Source: JAFAXD01 sp035472475 (GTDB taxonomy: Bacteria > Pseudomonadota > Alphaproteobacteria > Rhizobiales > Xanthobacteraceae). From it: DNA of 9,990 nucleotides. A program made the translations under genes and the position numbers. Shown here piece after piece: positions 1 to 6,382 of this stretch (positions within the stretch are counted from its first letter, which is position 1; each line of letters starts with the position of its first letter). Below the pieces are notes generated by a model. It did not search any database, was not told where the DNA came from, and was given only the letters and a program-made list of their open reading frames with translations. The stretch covers positions 1 through 9,990 of the forward strand of contig DATIPA010000212.1 of NCBI GenBank assembly GCA_035472475.1, in the 5' to 3' direction.

Positions 1-1
1 G

Positions 2-457
2 GGGCGAAGCGGTCTTGAGCTTCAGCGCGACCTTGTCGCCGCAAACAGGCAAGTGCCGATCATCTTCATCACAGCGCACGCCGACGTGCCGATGACCGTG
101 CAAGCGATGAAGGGCGGTGCGATAGAGTTCCTTACAAAGCCGTTCCGTGATCAGGATCTGCTTGACGCCATCCAGGCCGGCCTCGCTCGCGATCGTGCGC
201 GTCGAGAGAGTGATAACGCATTGGCTACGCTCAAGGAGCGTTTCGACATGCTCAGCTCCCGCGAGCACGAAGTCATGCTCGGCGTCGTGGCCGGTCGCCT
301 AAACAAACAGATTGCCAACGATATCGGCATCTCCGAATCCACGGTGAAGGTGCATCGCGTGCATCTGATGCGGAAGATGAAGGCACGTTCGCTTCCCGAG
401 CTCAGCCGGATGGCGGACCTTCTCAACATAAGAGCACAGCAGCCCCACAACTCCTGA
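2..457 (+). CDS. FixJ/NodW-family two-component response regulator (3' part, start lies before the window)
   Basis: This is the C-terminal part of a DNA-binding response regulator. The open frame runs in from the window edge, so the true start and the phosphoacceptor aspartate lie upstream. What is visible is the second half of a receiver domain: SGLELQ, then PIIFITAHADVPM with the conserved switch Thr, then GAIEFLTKPF with the conserved Lys. After a linker rich in Arg and Asp comes a LuxR/GerE helix-turn-helix (about 250-430) with LSSREHEVM, NKQIANDIGISESTVKVH and a recognition-helix region RVHLMRKM. In this family a membrane histidine kinase phosphorylates the receiver, which frees the HTH to activate transcription. 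The cognate kinase gene is not in the window and may lie just upstream. The ATG at 53 is internal to the receiver domain and is not a plausible start. Family assignment is firm; the target genes are unknown. Confidence 0.93.
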   Translation, partial: GRSGLELQRDLVAANRQVPIIFITAHADVPMTVQAMKGGAIEFLTKPFRDQDLLDAIQAGLARDRARRESDNALATLKERFDMLSSREHEVMLGVVAGRLNKQIANDIGISESTVKVHRVHLMRKMKARSLPELSRMADLLNIRAQQPHNS

Positions 458-820
458 GCCAGAAAGGCATGTCTCAGCGTTTTCGTGCGTGGACGCTATA
501 CATGCGCAAATCGCATCTACCGAATTTGCTGCGCCGCTGATTCCCTCCCCTCAAGTGCCCATCCGGCCAACGGATTCGGGGCACGAGGATTACGTACTCG
601 CTTCTAAGCGATCGCTTAGCACAGGCAGCTACAAGAGAACCTCACAGTACCTGCCGCGCAATCGACCGCAGCGCCCCAAGCCATCTAAATGCGCCACACA
701 GAGGCTCTTCTGGGAAAACCGCCTTTCCCAGGCACGCGAGGTTAGAATGCGCGCATATCGGACGCTTGGCGCATCCGGAACCGGGAGCCTCCGTGTAGCC
801 CGCCGCGAGCGCACCGAGTA
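458..820. other. Gap of 363 bases with no convincing gene
   Basis: No frame here resembles a protein family I know. The open frame at 489-821 has an irregular composition, overlaps the start of the LysR gene and lacks a good ribosome binding site, so I treat it as chance. The gap holds a perfect 16-bp palindrome (604-619) and a smaller inverted repeat ATCCG-N5-CGGAT (561-575). It presumably contains the control region of the LysR gene at 821. Confidence 0.6.
604..619. promoter_or_regulatory. Perfect 16-bp palindrome, candidate operator
   Basis: The sequence CTAAGCGATCGCTTAG is identical to its own reverse complement over 16 bases with no spacer, centred on GCGATCGC. It lies about 200 bases upstream of the LysR start in otherwise non-coding DNA. 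Such symmetry fits a binding site for a dimeric regulator. It is further from the gene than an autoregulatory LysR site usually is, so the partner protein is unknown. The symmetry is seen; the function is inferred. Confidence 0.35.
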
Positions 821-1867
821 ATGAACGATCGACTCTCAGCACTCAAACTGTTTGCCCGCGCCGCGCGCGTCAGCAACTTCTCCCGTGCTGGCCGCGAGCT
901 CGGCCTGTCGCAGCCGTCTGCATCCCGGCTGATCGCCGCGCTTGAGGAGGAGGTCGGCGCGACGCTCTTCAGCCGGACCACGCGAGCGGTGACGCTGACC
1001 GAGGCCGGCGCGACGTACCTGATGCGCGTCGAGGCGATCCTGGCGGCGCTCGACGAGGCCGACCACGAGGCGCGCGGAACGGGCGAGTTGCGCGGCTCGC
1101 TCCGCGTCGGCACGTCGTCAAGTTTCGTGCTCAGGGAAATCATCCCGCGGCTTCCCGCGTTTATGAAGCAGCACCCGGCGTTGAAGATCGAGCTCGTGGC
1201 GAACGACCGCTACCAAGACCTCGTGACCGAGGGCATCGACGTGGCGTTCCGGTTCGGCGCCCTGCCCGATTCGAGCGCGATGGCGCGCAAAATCATCCAC
1301 CTGCGGAGGATACTCATGGCCTCCCCGGATTATCTACGGGAGCGCGGCATACCCACGGTGCCGTCGGAGCTCGCGCAGCACTCGGTGATCATCGGTCCGG
1401 CGCACCCCTCGCCGACTTTCACCTTCCGCAAGGACGGCCGCGTCGCCTCCGTGCGCGTTGACGGCCAGCTTGCGATCACCATCAACGAAGGAGCCACGGC
1501 AAGCGCCGCCGCCGGGCTGGGGATAGCCGCGTCGAGCGAAAACAGCGCGCGGGCAGAACTCGAGGCCGGCAAGCTCGTGCAGGTGCTGGCTGACTGGGAT
1601 TTCGGCTCGATGGAATTGAATGCGCTCTTCGTCAGCGGAAAGACCATAAAGCCGGCCGCACGGGCATTTGCCGACTTCCTTCTCACGGAGCTCCGCGCTG
1701 CTGGCGAAGGGAGCCCTCCAGGGCAAGGTAGGCGGCGCCTTCGCGTCGTTGGCAACGCAAACCGGCGGCCGGGAGATGATGTTGTTCGCCATCATCACCA
1801 ACCTACTCCACTTCGGCACGACGGTGATCGGATTGAACTACGGGTTCGCCGGTCAGATGAAGGTTGA
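821..1867 (+). CDS. LysR-family transcriptional regulator with an aberrant C-terminal extension
   Basis: This is a LysR-type DNA-binding regulator. Residues 2-62 form the winged helix-turn-helix (LSALKLFARAARVSNFSRAG, LGLSQPSASRLIAALEEEVG, LFSRTTRAVTLTEAG). Residues about 90-292 form the effector-binding domain, with GSLRVGTSSSF, DVAFRFG and AAAGLGIA-type motifs. It is close to the subgroup whose proteins end near residue 295-300. Here the frame continues to 348 residues, and everything after about residue 292 (ELRAA) is an out-of-frame translation of a wrbA fragment. The native stop has therefore been lost at a junction near 1697, and about 55 foreign residues rich in Arg and Gly are added. 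The DNA-binding and effector domains look intact, so the protein may still work. The start at 821 has only a weak Shine-Dalgarno, but it fits the normal LysR N-terminus. The former target may have been the neighbouring wrbA. Confidence 0.88.
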   Translation: MNDRLSALKLFARAARVSNFSRAGRELGLSQPSASRLIAALEEEVGATLFSRTTRAVTLTEAGATYLMRVEAILAALDEADHEARGTGELRGSLRVGTSSSFVLREIIPRLPAFMKQHPALKIELVANDRYQDLVTEGIDVAFRFGALPDSSAMARKIIHLRRILMASPDYLRERGIPTVPSELAQHSVIIGPAHPSPTFTFRKDGRVASVRVDGQLAITINEGATASAAAGLGIAASSENSARAELEAGKLVQVLADWDFGSMELNALFVSGKTIKPAARAFADFLLTELRAAGEGSPPGQGRRRLRVVGNANRRPGDDVVRHHHQPTPLRHDGDRIELRVRRSDEG

Positions 1868-2008
1868 CGAGATCACCGACGGAGCACCTTACGGCGCGGC
1901 GCCGATCGCCGGGCTCGAGGCGCGGCGGCAGCCGAGCGAGAACGAGGTTGCCGACGCCTGGTACCAGGTGCGTGCATCGCGGAGACCACCGCGAAACTCC
2001 ACGGCTGA
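1698..2008 (+). pseudogene. wrbA: wrbA relic: NAD(P)H:quinone oxidoreductase, 5' half missing and frameshifted
   Basis: This is the decayed C-terminal half of a WrbA-type flavodoxin-like NAD(P)H:quinone oxidoreductase, an FMN enzyme that reduces quinones by two electrons. Reading codons that begin at 1698, one sees the family landmarks LAKGALQGKVGGAFAS, TQTGGREMMLFAIITNLLHF, GQMKVDEITDGAPYGA and RQPSENEVADAWYQ. These correspond to about the second half of a 200-residue protein. The first half, with the FMN phosphate-binding loop, is absent, and the sequence joins the 3' end of the LysR gene directly. After tyrosine-glutamine at 1962-1967 the frame breaks. Adding one base restores the expected ending, IAETTAKLHG followed by TGA at 2006-2008. 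So there are two lesions: a 5' deletion and a one-base loss near 1967-1968. It cannot make an active enzyme. Confidence 0.82.
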
Positions 2009-2107
2009 ACGGCGCGATCGGCCGGCAGGGCGCTGGCCGCGTCGGCCGCGCAATCGAGCGGAACGGGTGCTGGCAGCGTGGAAGAGAAGGCGGGAGATCT
2101 TAGAGGC

Positions 2108-2632
2108 ATGGAACAGGCCGAACACGACCTGCTCGCCGATCTACGGCGAGCGCGCCGCTCGCTTCGGCTTCAGGGCGTGGACGAGCGCCCGGCGGTTGCG
2201 TACCTGACGCTGGGGCAAAGGATAGCGGACGCGGTCGCCACCATCATGGGATCGTGGAGCTTCATCATCGTTCAGAGCGCGATCCTGTTCGCCTGGATAA
2301 CCGCCAATCTGGTCGGCGCCATGAGAGGCTGGGACCCCTACCCGTTCATTCTTCTCAATCTCGCGCTTTCGTTCCAGGCGGCCTACGCCGCGCCAGTCAT
2401 CATGATGAGCCAGAACCGGCAGCAGGACATCGATCGCAACGCCGCGGAGAACGACTACCGGATCAACGTGAAGGCGGAGCTCGAGATAGAGTTGCTGCAT
2501 CAGAAGATCGACCAATTGCGCGAGCGCGAAGTCGTGAAGCTAACGGAGGCCGTCAAGATGCTGACCGACCTGCTGGAGCAGTCGGCGTCGGGTGCACGCG
2601 AGTCCGATGCGGAAGGCGGACCGCCGTCATAA
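2108..2632 (+). CDS. DUF1003 family membrane protein
   Basis: This is an inner-membrane protein of the DUF1003 family (about 174 residues), whose biochemical role is not established. It has a charged N-terminal segment, then LGQRIADAVATIMGSWSF leading into a first membrane span (about residues 47-69, IIVQSAILFAWITANLVG). A short loop WDPYPF leads into a second span (about 78-100, ILLNLALSFQAAYAAPVIMM). The family signature SQNRQQDIDRNAAENDY follows, and then a long charged helix, probably coiled coil (ELEIELLHQKIDQLRERE). I chose ATG 2108 because a GGGAG lies 11 bases upstream. A GTG at 2078 in the same frame would add ten residues but has no clear ribosome site. It follows the wrbA relic by 99 bases. 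The family call is secure; a link to stress or ion homeostasis is only a guess. Confidence 0.9.
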   Translation: MEQAEHDLLADLRRARRSLRLQGVDERPAVAYLTLGQRIADAVATIMGSWSFIIVQSAILFAWITANLVGAMRGWDPYPFILLNLALSFQAAYAAPVIMMSQNRQQDIDRNAAENDYRINVKAELEIELLHQKIDQLREREVVKLTEAVKMLTDLLEQSASGARESDAEGGPPS

Positions 2633-2760
2633 CGCGCGGCTATCGACTTCATGGCGTGACGTCATTTCCCATTCGGCGCGCAGAATTCCATGCTTCACGG
2701 TACGTTGTGAGCGGCAACCCTTTCGCCGCCACTGCGAAGTCGAACAAGGGTCCAACAATC

Positions 2761-2766
2761 AGGAGG
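2761..2766 (+). promoter_or_regulatory. Strong ribosome binding site AGGAGG for the cupin gene
   Basis: A perfect AGGAGG lies six bases before ATG 2773. It fixes the cupin start there, although the same frame stays open far upstream (from 2254) across the DUF1003 gene. Confidence 0.85.
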
Positions 2767-2772
2767 CTACAA

Positions 2773-3186
2773 ATGTCAGTCCAGAAGCCGGTTCTCACGG
2801 CGCCGCACGGCGGCGAGACAGTGACCTCGAGCAGGGGCTCGATCGTCGAGATGAAGGTGGAGAGCAGCCAGTCCGGAGGCGAATATGGCACTGTCCTGTG
2901 GACGGTGCGGGCCGGGGAGGAGCCGCCGCTGCACACGCACTCGCGCGAGGACGAGCTGCTTTACGTGGTGCAGGGCCAGCTAATCGCGCGGGTCGGCGAT
3001 GCCCGCGTCGAGGTGGGACCGGGCGCCTACGCGGCTCTTCCCCGAGGTGTCCCGCATACGATCGAGGTGGTCGGCGACCAGGCGACCCTGCTGCTCAGCT
3101 TCGTGCCGGGTGGGCTGGAGCGCTTCTTGGTCCCACGGAAAGGCGAGCAGCCTGATCCGGCCGCTTTCGGCCTGACGTTCCCCTAG
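2773..3186 (+). CDS. Single-domain cupin protein
   Basis: This is a small cytosolic beta-barrel protein of the cupin superfamily (137 residues), similar in layout to quercetin-dioxygenase-like and mannose-isomerase-like cupins. Both cupin motifs are visible. Motif 1 is PLHTHSREDELLYVVQG, with metal ligands His54, His56 and Glu61 and the glycine at 68. Motif 2 is GPGAYAALPRGVPHTIEV, with His95 as the fourth ligand; the usual Asn at its end is replaced. All four ligands are present, so it probably binds a divalent metal such as Fe, Mn or Ni. Substrate cannot be read from sequence; dioxygenase or isomerase activity are both possible. No signal peptide is seen. It lies upstream of the molybdoenzyme pair on the same strand, with a 113-base GC-rich gap, so co-transcription is possible but not shown. 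Confidence 0.9.
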   Translation: MSVQKPVLTAPHGGETVTSSRGSIVEMKVESSQSGGEYGTVLWTVRAGEEPPLHTHSREDELLYVVQGQLIARVGDARVEVGPGAYAALPRGVPHTIEVVGDQATLLLSFVPGGLERFLVPRKGEQPDPAAFGLTFP

Positions 3187-3299
3187 GGTCGGGGACCGCA
3201 GCGCGCGGCCTTCTTGACCGTGCGCGCGGGCCCGGGCGCCGGCCGCTCGCGACCGCGCCAGATGATTGATTCCACGCGCGAGCACGGAGGAAATCCGCC

Positions 3300-3905
3300 A
3301 TGGTCACTCGCGGTTTCACAGGCCGCCAATCCGGATCAGAACTATCGGACCGGATCCCCCCGGGACAGCACCTCGTCGACAATTTCCCGGTGCTTACGGC
3401 AGGACCCACGCCGCGGATCGATCCCGCGGATTGGACTTTCACGCTGAAGGTCGGACCTCGTCCGGTCAAAGCGTGGAACTGGTCTGAGTTCAACGCGCTG
3501 CCACGAACCAGGATGACACGAGACATCCACTGCGTGACCTCGTGGTCGAAGCTCAACACCGCTTGGGAGGGCGTGGCCATCGACGACATCCTCGCCGACG
3601 CTGGCCTTATCGCACCCACTCCGTTTGCGCTCGCACATTGCTACGACGGATACTCCACCAACGTTCCCCTCGCGGACCTCACGACGGGGAAGGCGATGGT
3701 CGCGCTCAAGCACGAAGGCCAGCCGCTGCCGCGCGACCACGGCGGGCCGGCGCGCCTGCTCGTGCCGCATCTCTACTTCTGGAAGTCAGCGAAGTGGGTG
3801 AACGGGCTTCAGTTTACGGAGCGCGACCAGGCCGGCTTCTGGGAGTTGCGAGGGTACCACATGTATGGAGATCCGTGGCGTGAGCAGCGATACACGAATG
3901 ACTGA
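3300..3905 (+). CDS. Sulfite-oxidase-like molybdopterin-dependent oxidoreductase (YuiH type)
   Basis: This is a 201-residue enzyme with the oxidoreductase molybdopterin-binding (SUOX) fold. Cys78 in the motif RDIHCVTSWSK is the expected equatorial ligand of the molybdenum. Other typical elements are WTFTLKVG, WEGVAIDDILADAG, AHCYDGYSTNVPLADL, HGGPARLLVPHLYFWKSAKW and a C-terminal FWELRGYHMYGDPW. There is no twin-arginine signal and no dimerisation or heme domain, so it is the short cytosolic type rather than the periplasmic MsrP or classical sulfite oxidase. A GGAGG nine bases before ATG 3300 supports the start. Its stop codon overlaps the start of the adjacent flavin reductase by eight bases, which suggests the two are made together and that the reductase passes electrons to or from the molybdenum centre. 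The substrate is unknown; an S- or N-oxide or sulfite-like anion is possible. Confidence 0.9.
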   Translation: MVTRGFTGRQSGSELSDRIPPGQHLVDNFPVLTAGPTPRIDPADWTFTLKVGPRPVKAWNWSEFNALPRTRMTRDIHCVTSWSKLNTAWEGVAIDDILADAGLIAPTPFALAHCYDGYSTNVPLADLTTGKAMVALKHEGQPLPRDHGGPARLLVPHLYFWKSAKWVNGLQFTERDQAGFWELRGYHMYGDPWREQRYTND

Positions 3906-4644
3906 AGCGCTTGCCCCAACCGCGCGATGGCAGAACTGCGCGATTGTCGACATCGCGACGAGGACGCCGGCTATCAAGAGCTTCTTTCTCCGCCTCTCTG
4001 AGACGTTCAACTACACGGCAGGACAACACGTTGAAGTGCGGCTGATTGCGCCCAACGGCTACACTGCCATGCGCAGCTACTCAATCGCCTCGTACCCAAG
4101 CGATTCCAAAGTAATCGAGCTGGCGATCGAGCGCCTCACGGACGGCGAGGTATCACCGTTCTTCCACGACGTCGCCCAAGTAGGCGACACAATCGAGCTT
4201 CGCGGGCCGCTTGGCGGACACTTTCTCTGGCCGGGACCTTCCAGCAAACCAGTGCTCTTGATCGGCGCTGGCTCTGGCGTCGTGCCGCTCATGGCCATGA
4301 TCCGGTATCGGAAGGCCAGCGCCGAACCCGTGCCTGTCGCGCTGTTGCTCTCCTCCAGGACCTGGCGTGAAGTGCTGTTCAGAGATGAACTCCTCGAGCT
4401 CGAGAGGTCGCTTCCCCATTTCGCGTTTGCCTTGGCGCTGACACGCGAGCCGACGACGCGCCGCACCGACTTCAGCAGGCGGATCGACGCCGAGATGGTC
4501 GCTGACGTCGCGGCGCGGCTGCCTGTGTCCCCCGGCTGCGCCTTCGTGTGCGGGTCGAACGCATTCGTCGACATCGCGGCGGACGCCGCCCTCGCCTTCG
4601 GACTGGAAGCGAGGGCGATCAAGACCGAACGCTACGGCGCTTGA
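3898..4644 (+). CDS. FAD/NAD(P)-binding ferredoxin-reductase-type oxidoreductase, partner of the molybdoenzyme
   Basis: This is a 248-residue flavin reductase of the ferredoxin-NADP reductase superfamily. The N-terminal FAD barrel carries the RSYS motif (residues 59-62) that binds the flavin, and GPLGGHF (103-109) near the domain boundary. The C-terminal NAD(P) domain has GAGSGVVPLMAM (from 123), LLLSSRTWREVLFRDEL, FVCGSNAFVD (Cys218) and the terminal IKTERYG. There is no 2Fe-2S domain, so electrons would go directly from FAD to a partner. The ATG at 3898 lies within the last codons of the molybdoenzyme gene (ATGACTGA shared), which favours it over the in-frame ATG at 3865. This arrangement points to translational coupling and a two-protein NAD(P)H-linked redox unit. 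Enzyme class is firm; direct partnership is inferred from the overlap. Confidence 0.9.
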   Translation: MTEALAPTARWQNCAIVDIATRTPAIKSFFLRLSETFNYTAGQHVEVRLIAPNGYTAMRSYSIASYPSDSKVIELAIERLTDGEVSPFFHDVAQVGDTIELRGPLGGHFLWPGPSSKPVLLIGAGSGVVPLMAMIRYRKASAEPVPVALLLSSRTWREVLFRDELLELERSLPHFAFALALTREPTTRRTDFSRRIDAEMVADVAARLPVSPGCAFVCGSNAFVDIAADAALAFGLEARAIKTERYGA

Positions 4645-4728
4645 GACACGAATCCTCTCGCCTTGTGAGAGCGATTATCCACTCGGTCAGCGGGAGCTAC
4701 GGTCATACCGATGCAAGGAGACGTGTCA

Positions 4729-4860
4729 GTGAAGGAAATGGGACCTAAGCACATGCTGTCCAGGACCATCGATGTCGACGGCTTGAAGATCTTCTGCCGT
4801 GAAGGCCGCGTGCCTGGCCGAGGCACTTCGACATCGAGATCGACTGCGTCGCGGCACTCT
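4729..4860 (+). pseudogene. Probable relic of an alpha/beta-hydrolase gene (N-terminal fragment, maybe a C-terminal scrap)
   Basis: Starting at GTG 4729 (with AGGAG 4716-4720 upstream) or ATG 4753, the frame reads MLSRTIDVDGLKIFCREG. This closely resembles the usual N-terminus of alpha/beta-hydrolases of the haloalkane-dehalogenase / epoxide-hydrolase type, which begin with a short beta strand of the form TIDVDGLKIFYREAG. Similarity stops near 4803, where the oxyanion HGFP region should follow, and no catalytic triad is present. In a different frame, 4824-4862 reads HFDIEIDCVAAL then TAG, which loosely recalls the histidine-containing end (GHFALE) of the same family. That would fit a large internal deletion leaving both ends. 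The N-terminal match is fairly convincing; the C-terminal one is weak. Nothing functional is expected. Confidence 0.5.
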
Positions 4861-4877
4861 AGGAGCGGGATACGGCC

Positions 4878-5564
4878 ATGTTCTCAGTGATTTTCGAAGC
4901 TTTCCCAAATAAGGAGAACTGGGATGATTACCTCGACAACGCCGAGATGCTGCGCCCCGAGCTGGAGCAGATCGAGGGCTTCGTCGACAACATCCGCTAC
5001 AAGAGCCTGATCCGCGAGGGCTGGATCCTTTCCCTTTCGAACTGGCAGGACGAGAAGTCGCTCGTCCGCTGGCGCACGCGCAGGCGTCATCACGAGGTTC
5101 AGCAGAAGGGCCGCGATGAAATCCTCGCGGACTACCACCTGCGCGTCGGCCAGATCATTGCCGACAATCAGGTGCCAACGGGGTACTCCCTCGCCGAGCA
5201 GAGGCTCGACGATACCGAATTCGGAGAGGGAACGACGGTCACGCTGATCAACGCGACTCGCCCCGCGGAGTGGAAGCAAACCAACAACCCGTACGATTGC
5301 GCCGAGTGGCTCGGCCTGAACCCGTGGGCCGCCGACTGCACGTCCTGGGACATCTTCGACGCCGTACTTACGCCCGGCGACCTGATTCTGCTCATATCCT
5401 GGAAGGACGCCGCCGCAGCGCAGGCCTACGAGGACGCTGCCGCGCCGAATGACAAGGCAAGAGTCCGGAGAGTTCGGATCGTGCGCGACTATGGGAAATA
5501 CGACCGTCGCGAGGCGCCTCAGTACTACGCAGACGCCAAGGGCGGCGAGACCCTCCACGCCTGA
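4878..5564 (+). CDS. Antibiotic-biosynthesis-monooxygenase (ABM)-like protein, two ferredoxin-like domains
   Basis: This is a 228-residue cytosolic protein. Its first hundred residues fit the dimeric alpha/beta-barrel ABM fold: MFSVIFEAFPNKENWDDYL, RPELEQIEGFVDNIRY, LSLSNWQDEKSLVRWR and HHEVQQKGR. A second, more divergent half (about residues 118-215) repeats the order: TTVTLINATRPAEW, a Trp-rich insert around SWDIFDAVL, then DLILLISWKDAAAAQAYEDA and VRIVRDYGKYDRREAPQYY. So it is probably a fused two-domain member. ABM proteins include cofactor-independent oxygenases acting on quinol-like aromatics and heme-degrading enzymes; no feature here shows which applies. AGGAG (4861-4865) lies 12 bases before the start, rather far. 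It heads a same-strand run with the OsmC and peroxiredoxin-like genes, which suggests a role in handling reactive or aromatic compounds. Confidence 0.8.
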   Translation: MFSVIFEAFPNKENWDDYLDNAEMLRPELEQIEGFVDNIRYKSLIREGWILSLSNWQDEKSLVRWRTRRRHHEVQQKGRDEILADYHLRVGQIIADNQVPTGYSLAEQRLDDTEFGEGTTVTLINATRPAEWKQTNNPYDCAEWLGLNPWAADCTSWDIFDAVLTPGDLILLISWKDAAAAQAYEDAAAPNDKARVRRVRIVRDYGKYDRREAPQYYADAKGGETLHA

Positions 5565-5582
5565 CGCCGCTTCCACTGCCGC

Positions 5583-5600
5583 GGCCCGCTCTGACGGGCC
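5583..5600 (+). terminator. Short GC hairpin between the ABM and OsmC genes
   Basis: GGCCCG (5583-5588) and CGGGCC (5595-5600) form a perfect six-pair stem with a six-base loop, shortly after the ABM stop codon. No T-run follows, so it is not a classical intrinsic terminator. It could stabilise the upstream message or attenuate read-through into the OsmC gene. Confidence 0.3.
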
Positions 5601-5632
5601 AGCCATGAGGTCTGATCTGAAAGGAAAGCACG

Positions 5633-6130
5633 ATGACGAGTTCGAACGACGATAGCGCTCCCTGCCCACAGGCTGTGGTGGCCGGCGACCTCGACGGCGC
5701 TGGCACGCTCAACGGCCGTGCCGGGGCATCGGTGTTCTCGATCGGCGGCCCCGACGGCAGGGGCGGCACGGCGGCGGGACCGAATCCCTACGAGTTGCTG
5801 AGCGCTTCGCTCGCCGCGTGCACGGCGATGACGATACGGCTGCAGGCACGAAGGCGGAAAATCCCGCTGTCCCACGTCGAGGTAGCCGTGTCGTACCACC
5901 ATAGTGCGGATCGCGGCCGCGACTCCTTCGAGCGCTCCATCAAGCTTGAAGGGAACCTTGTCGACGACGAGCGCGCTCAACTGATGCGGGCAGCGAACAT
6001 GTGTCCCGTCGGGCGGACACTCGGCCTCAGCGCCGACATCCATACGAACGATAACGTCAGCGTCGCGCGGGCGGCGAGCTATGACGACGACCTGAGCGAA
6101 CTTCTGATCCCGAACATCGACCCCGACTAG
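5633..6130 (+). CDS. OsmC-family protein (thiol-dependent peroxide reductase family)
   Basis: This 165-residue protein has the OsmC/Ohr fold. The two conserved redox cysteines are present: Cys63 in PYELLSASLAACTAMTIRLQ and Cys124 in RAANMCPVGRTL. Other family marks are HVEVAVSYHH and FERSIKLEGNLVDDERAQLM. In OsmC and Ohr proteins the first cysteine attacks organic hydroperoxides and forms a disulfide with the second, which dihydrolipoyl proteins or small thiols reduce. The DNA has an AAGGAAA eight to twelve bases before ATG 5633. It is about 25 residues longer than classical OsmC, with a hydrophilic N-terminus (NDDSAPCPQ) that carries an extra Cys11. It follows the ABM gene by 68 bases and precedes a peroxiredoxin-like gene, so the three may share a peroxide or electrophile defence role. 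Confidence 0.92.
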   Translation: MTSSNDDSAPCPQAVVAGDLDGAGTLNGRAGASVFSIGGPDGRGGTAAGPNPYELLSASLAACTAMTIRLQARRRKIPLSHVEVAVSYHHSADRGRDSFERSIKLEGNLVDDERAQLMRAANMCPVGRTLGLSADIHTNDNVSVARAASYDDDLSELLIPNIDPD

Positions 6131-6235
6131 TTTGCCGCGAGGTAGTCCGGGAGCCTTACGGCGATGTCGTGCGCTCCGAAGAGCAGCGCCACTTCGCCCG
6201 CCGATACAAGATCCGTCAGGTGATCGACGAGGCAT
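6127..6235 (-). pseudogene. Possible 3' remnant of an unidentified minus-strand gene
   Basis: On the minus strand a frame without a start codon reads CLVDHLTDLVSAGEVALL, then FGAHDIAVRLPDYLAAN and a TAG stop (6129-6127) that overlaps the OsmC stop. Its amphipathic, protein-like pattern and high-GC third positions suggest the tail of a real protein. The frame is closed by TAA about 18 bases further upstream (near 6253). I cannot name the family. The plus strand in the same codon register also looks protein-like, so this may be a chance effect of high GC. Confidence 0.25.
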
Positions 6236-6382
6236 GATTGCCGTGCGGCAGCTTAGCACCTCACTCGCGGGCGATCATTCATGCATGACAAGAATAACTT
6301 AAACTCGCGCGGCAAGACTACCGGAGCCGCACCGGACAAGCGATTATGCCAAGGGCACACCAGGCCGCGTGACGAGACGAAT

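Noticed and set aside
489..821. Open frame of 110 codons before the first LysR gene
   Set aside because: Irregular composition, no family resemblance, no good ribosome site, and overlap with the LysR start.
2657..2664. TGACGTCA palindrome upstream of the cupin gene
   Set aside because: Eight-base palindromes are common by chance, and there is no second copy or known regulator to support it.
2704..2718. Lac-operator-like TTGTGAGCGG segment
   Set aside because: Only half of the operator resembles the known site, the dyad is four bases, and no LacI-type gene is nearby.
2254..2772. Long upstream extension of the cupin frame
   Set aside because: It runs through the DUF1003 gene in another frame and is Arg-rich. 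AGGAGG before ATG 2773 marks the true start.
6281..6382. N-terminal extension of the peroxiredoxin-like protein from ATG 6281
   Set aside because: The 34 extra residues are low quality and unlike the family, whose members start at the position of ATG 6383.
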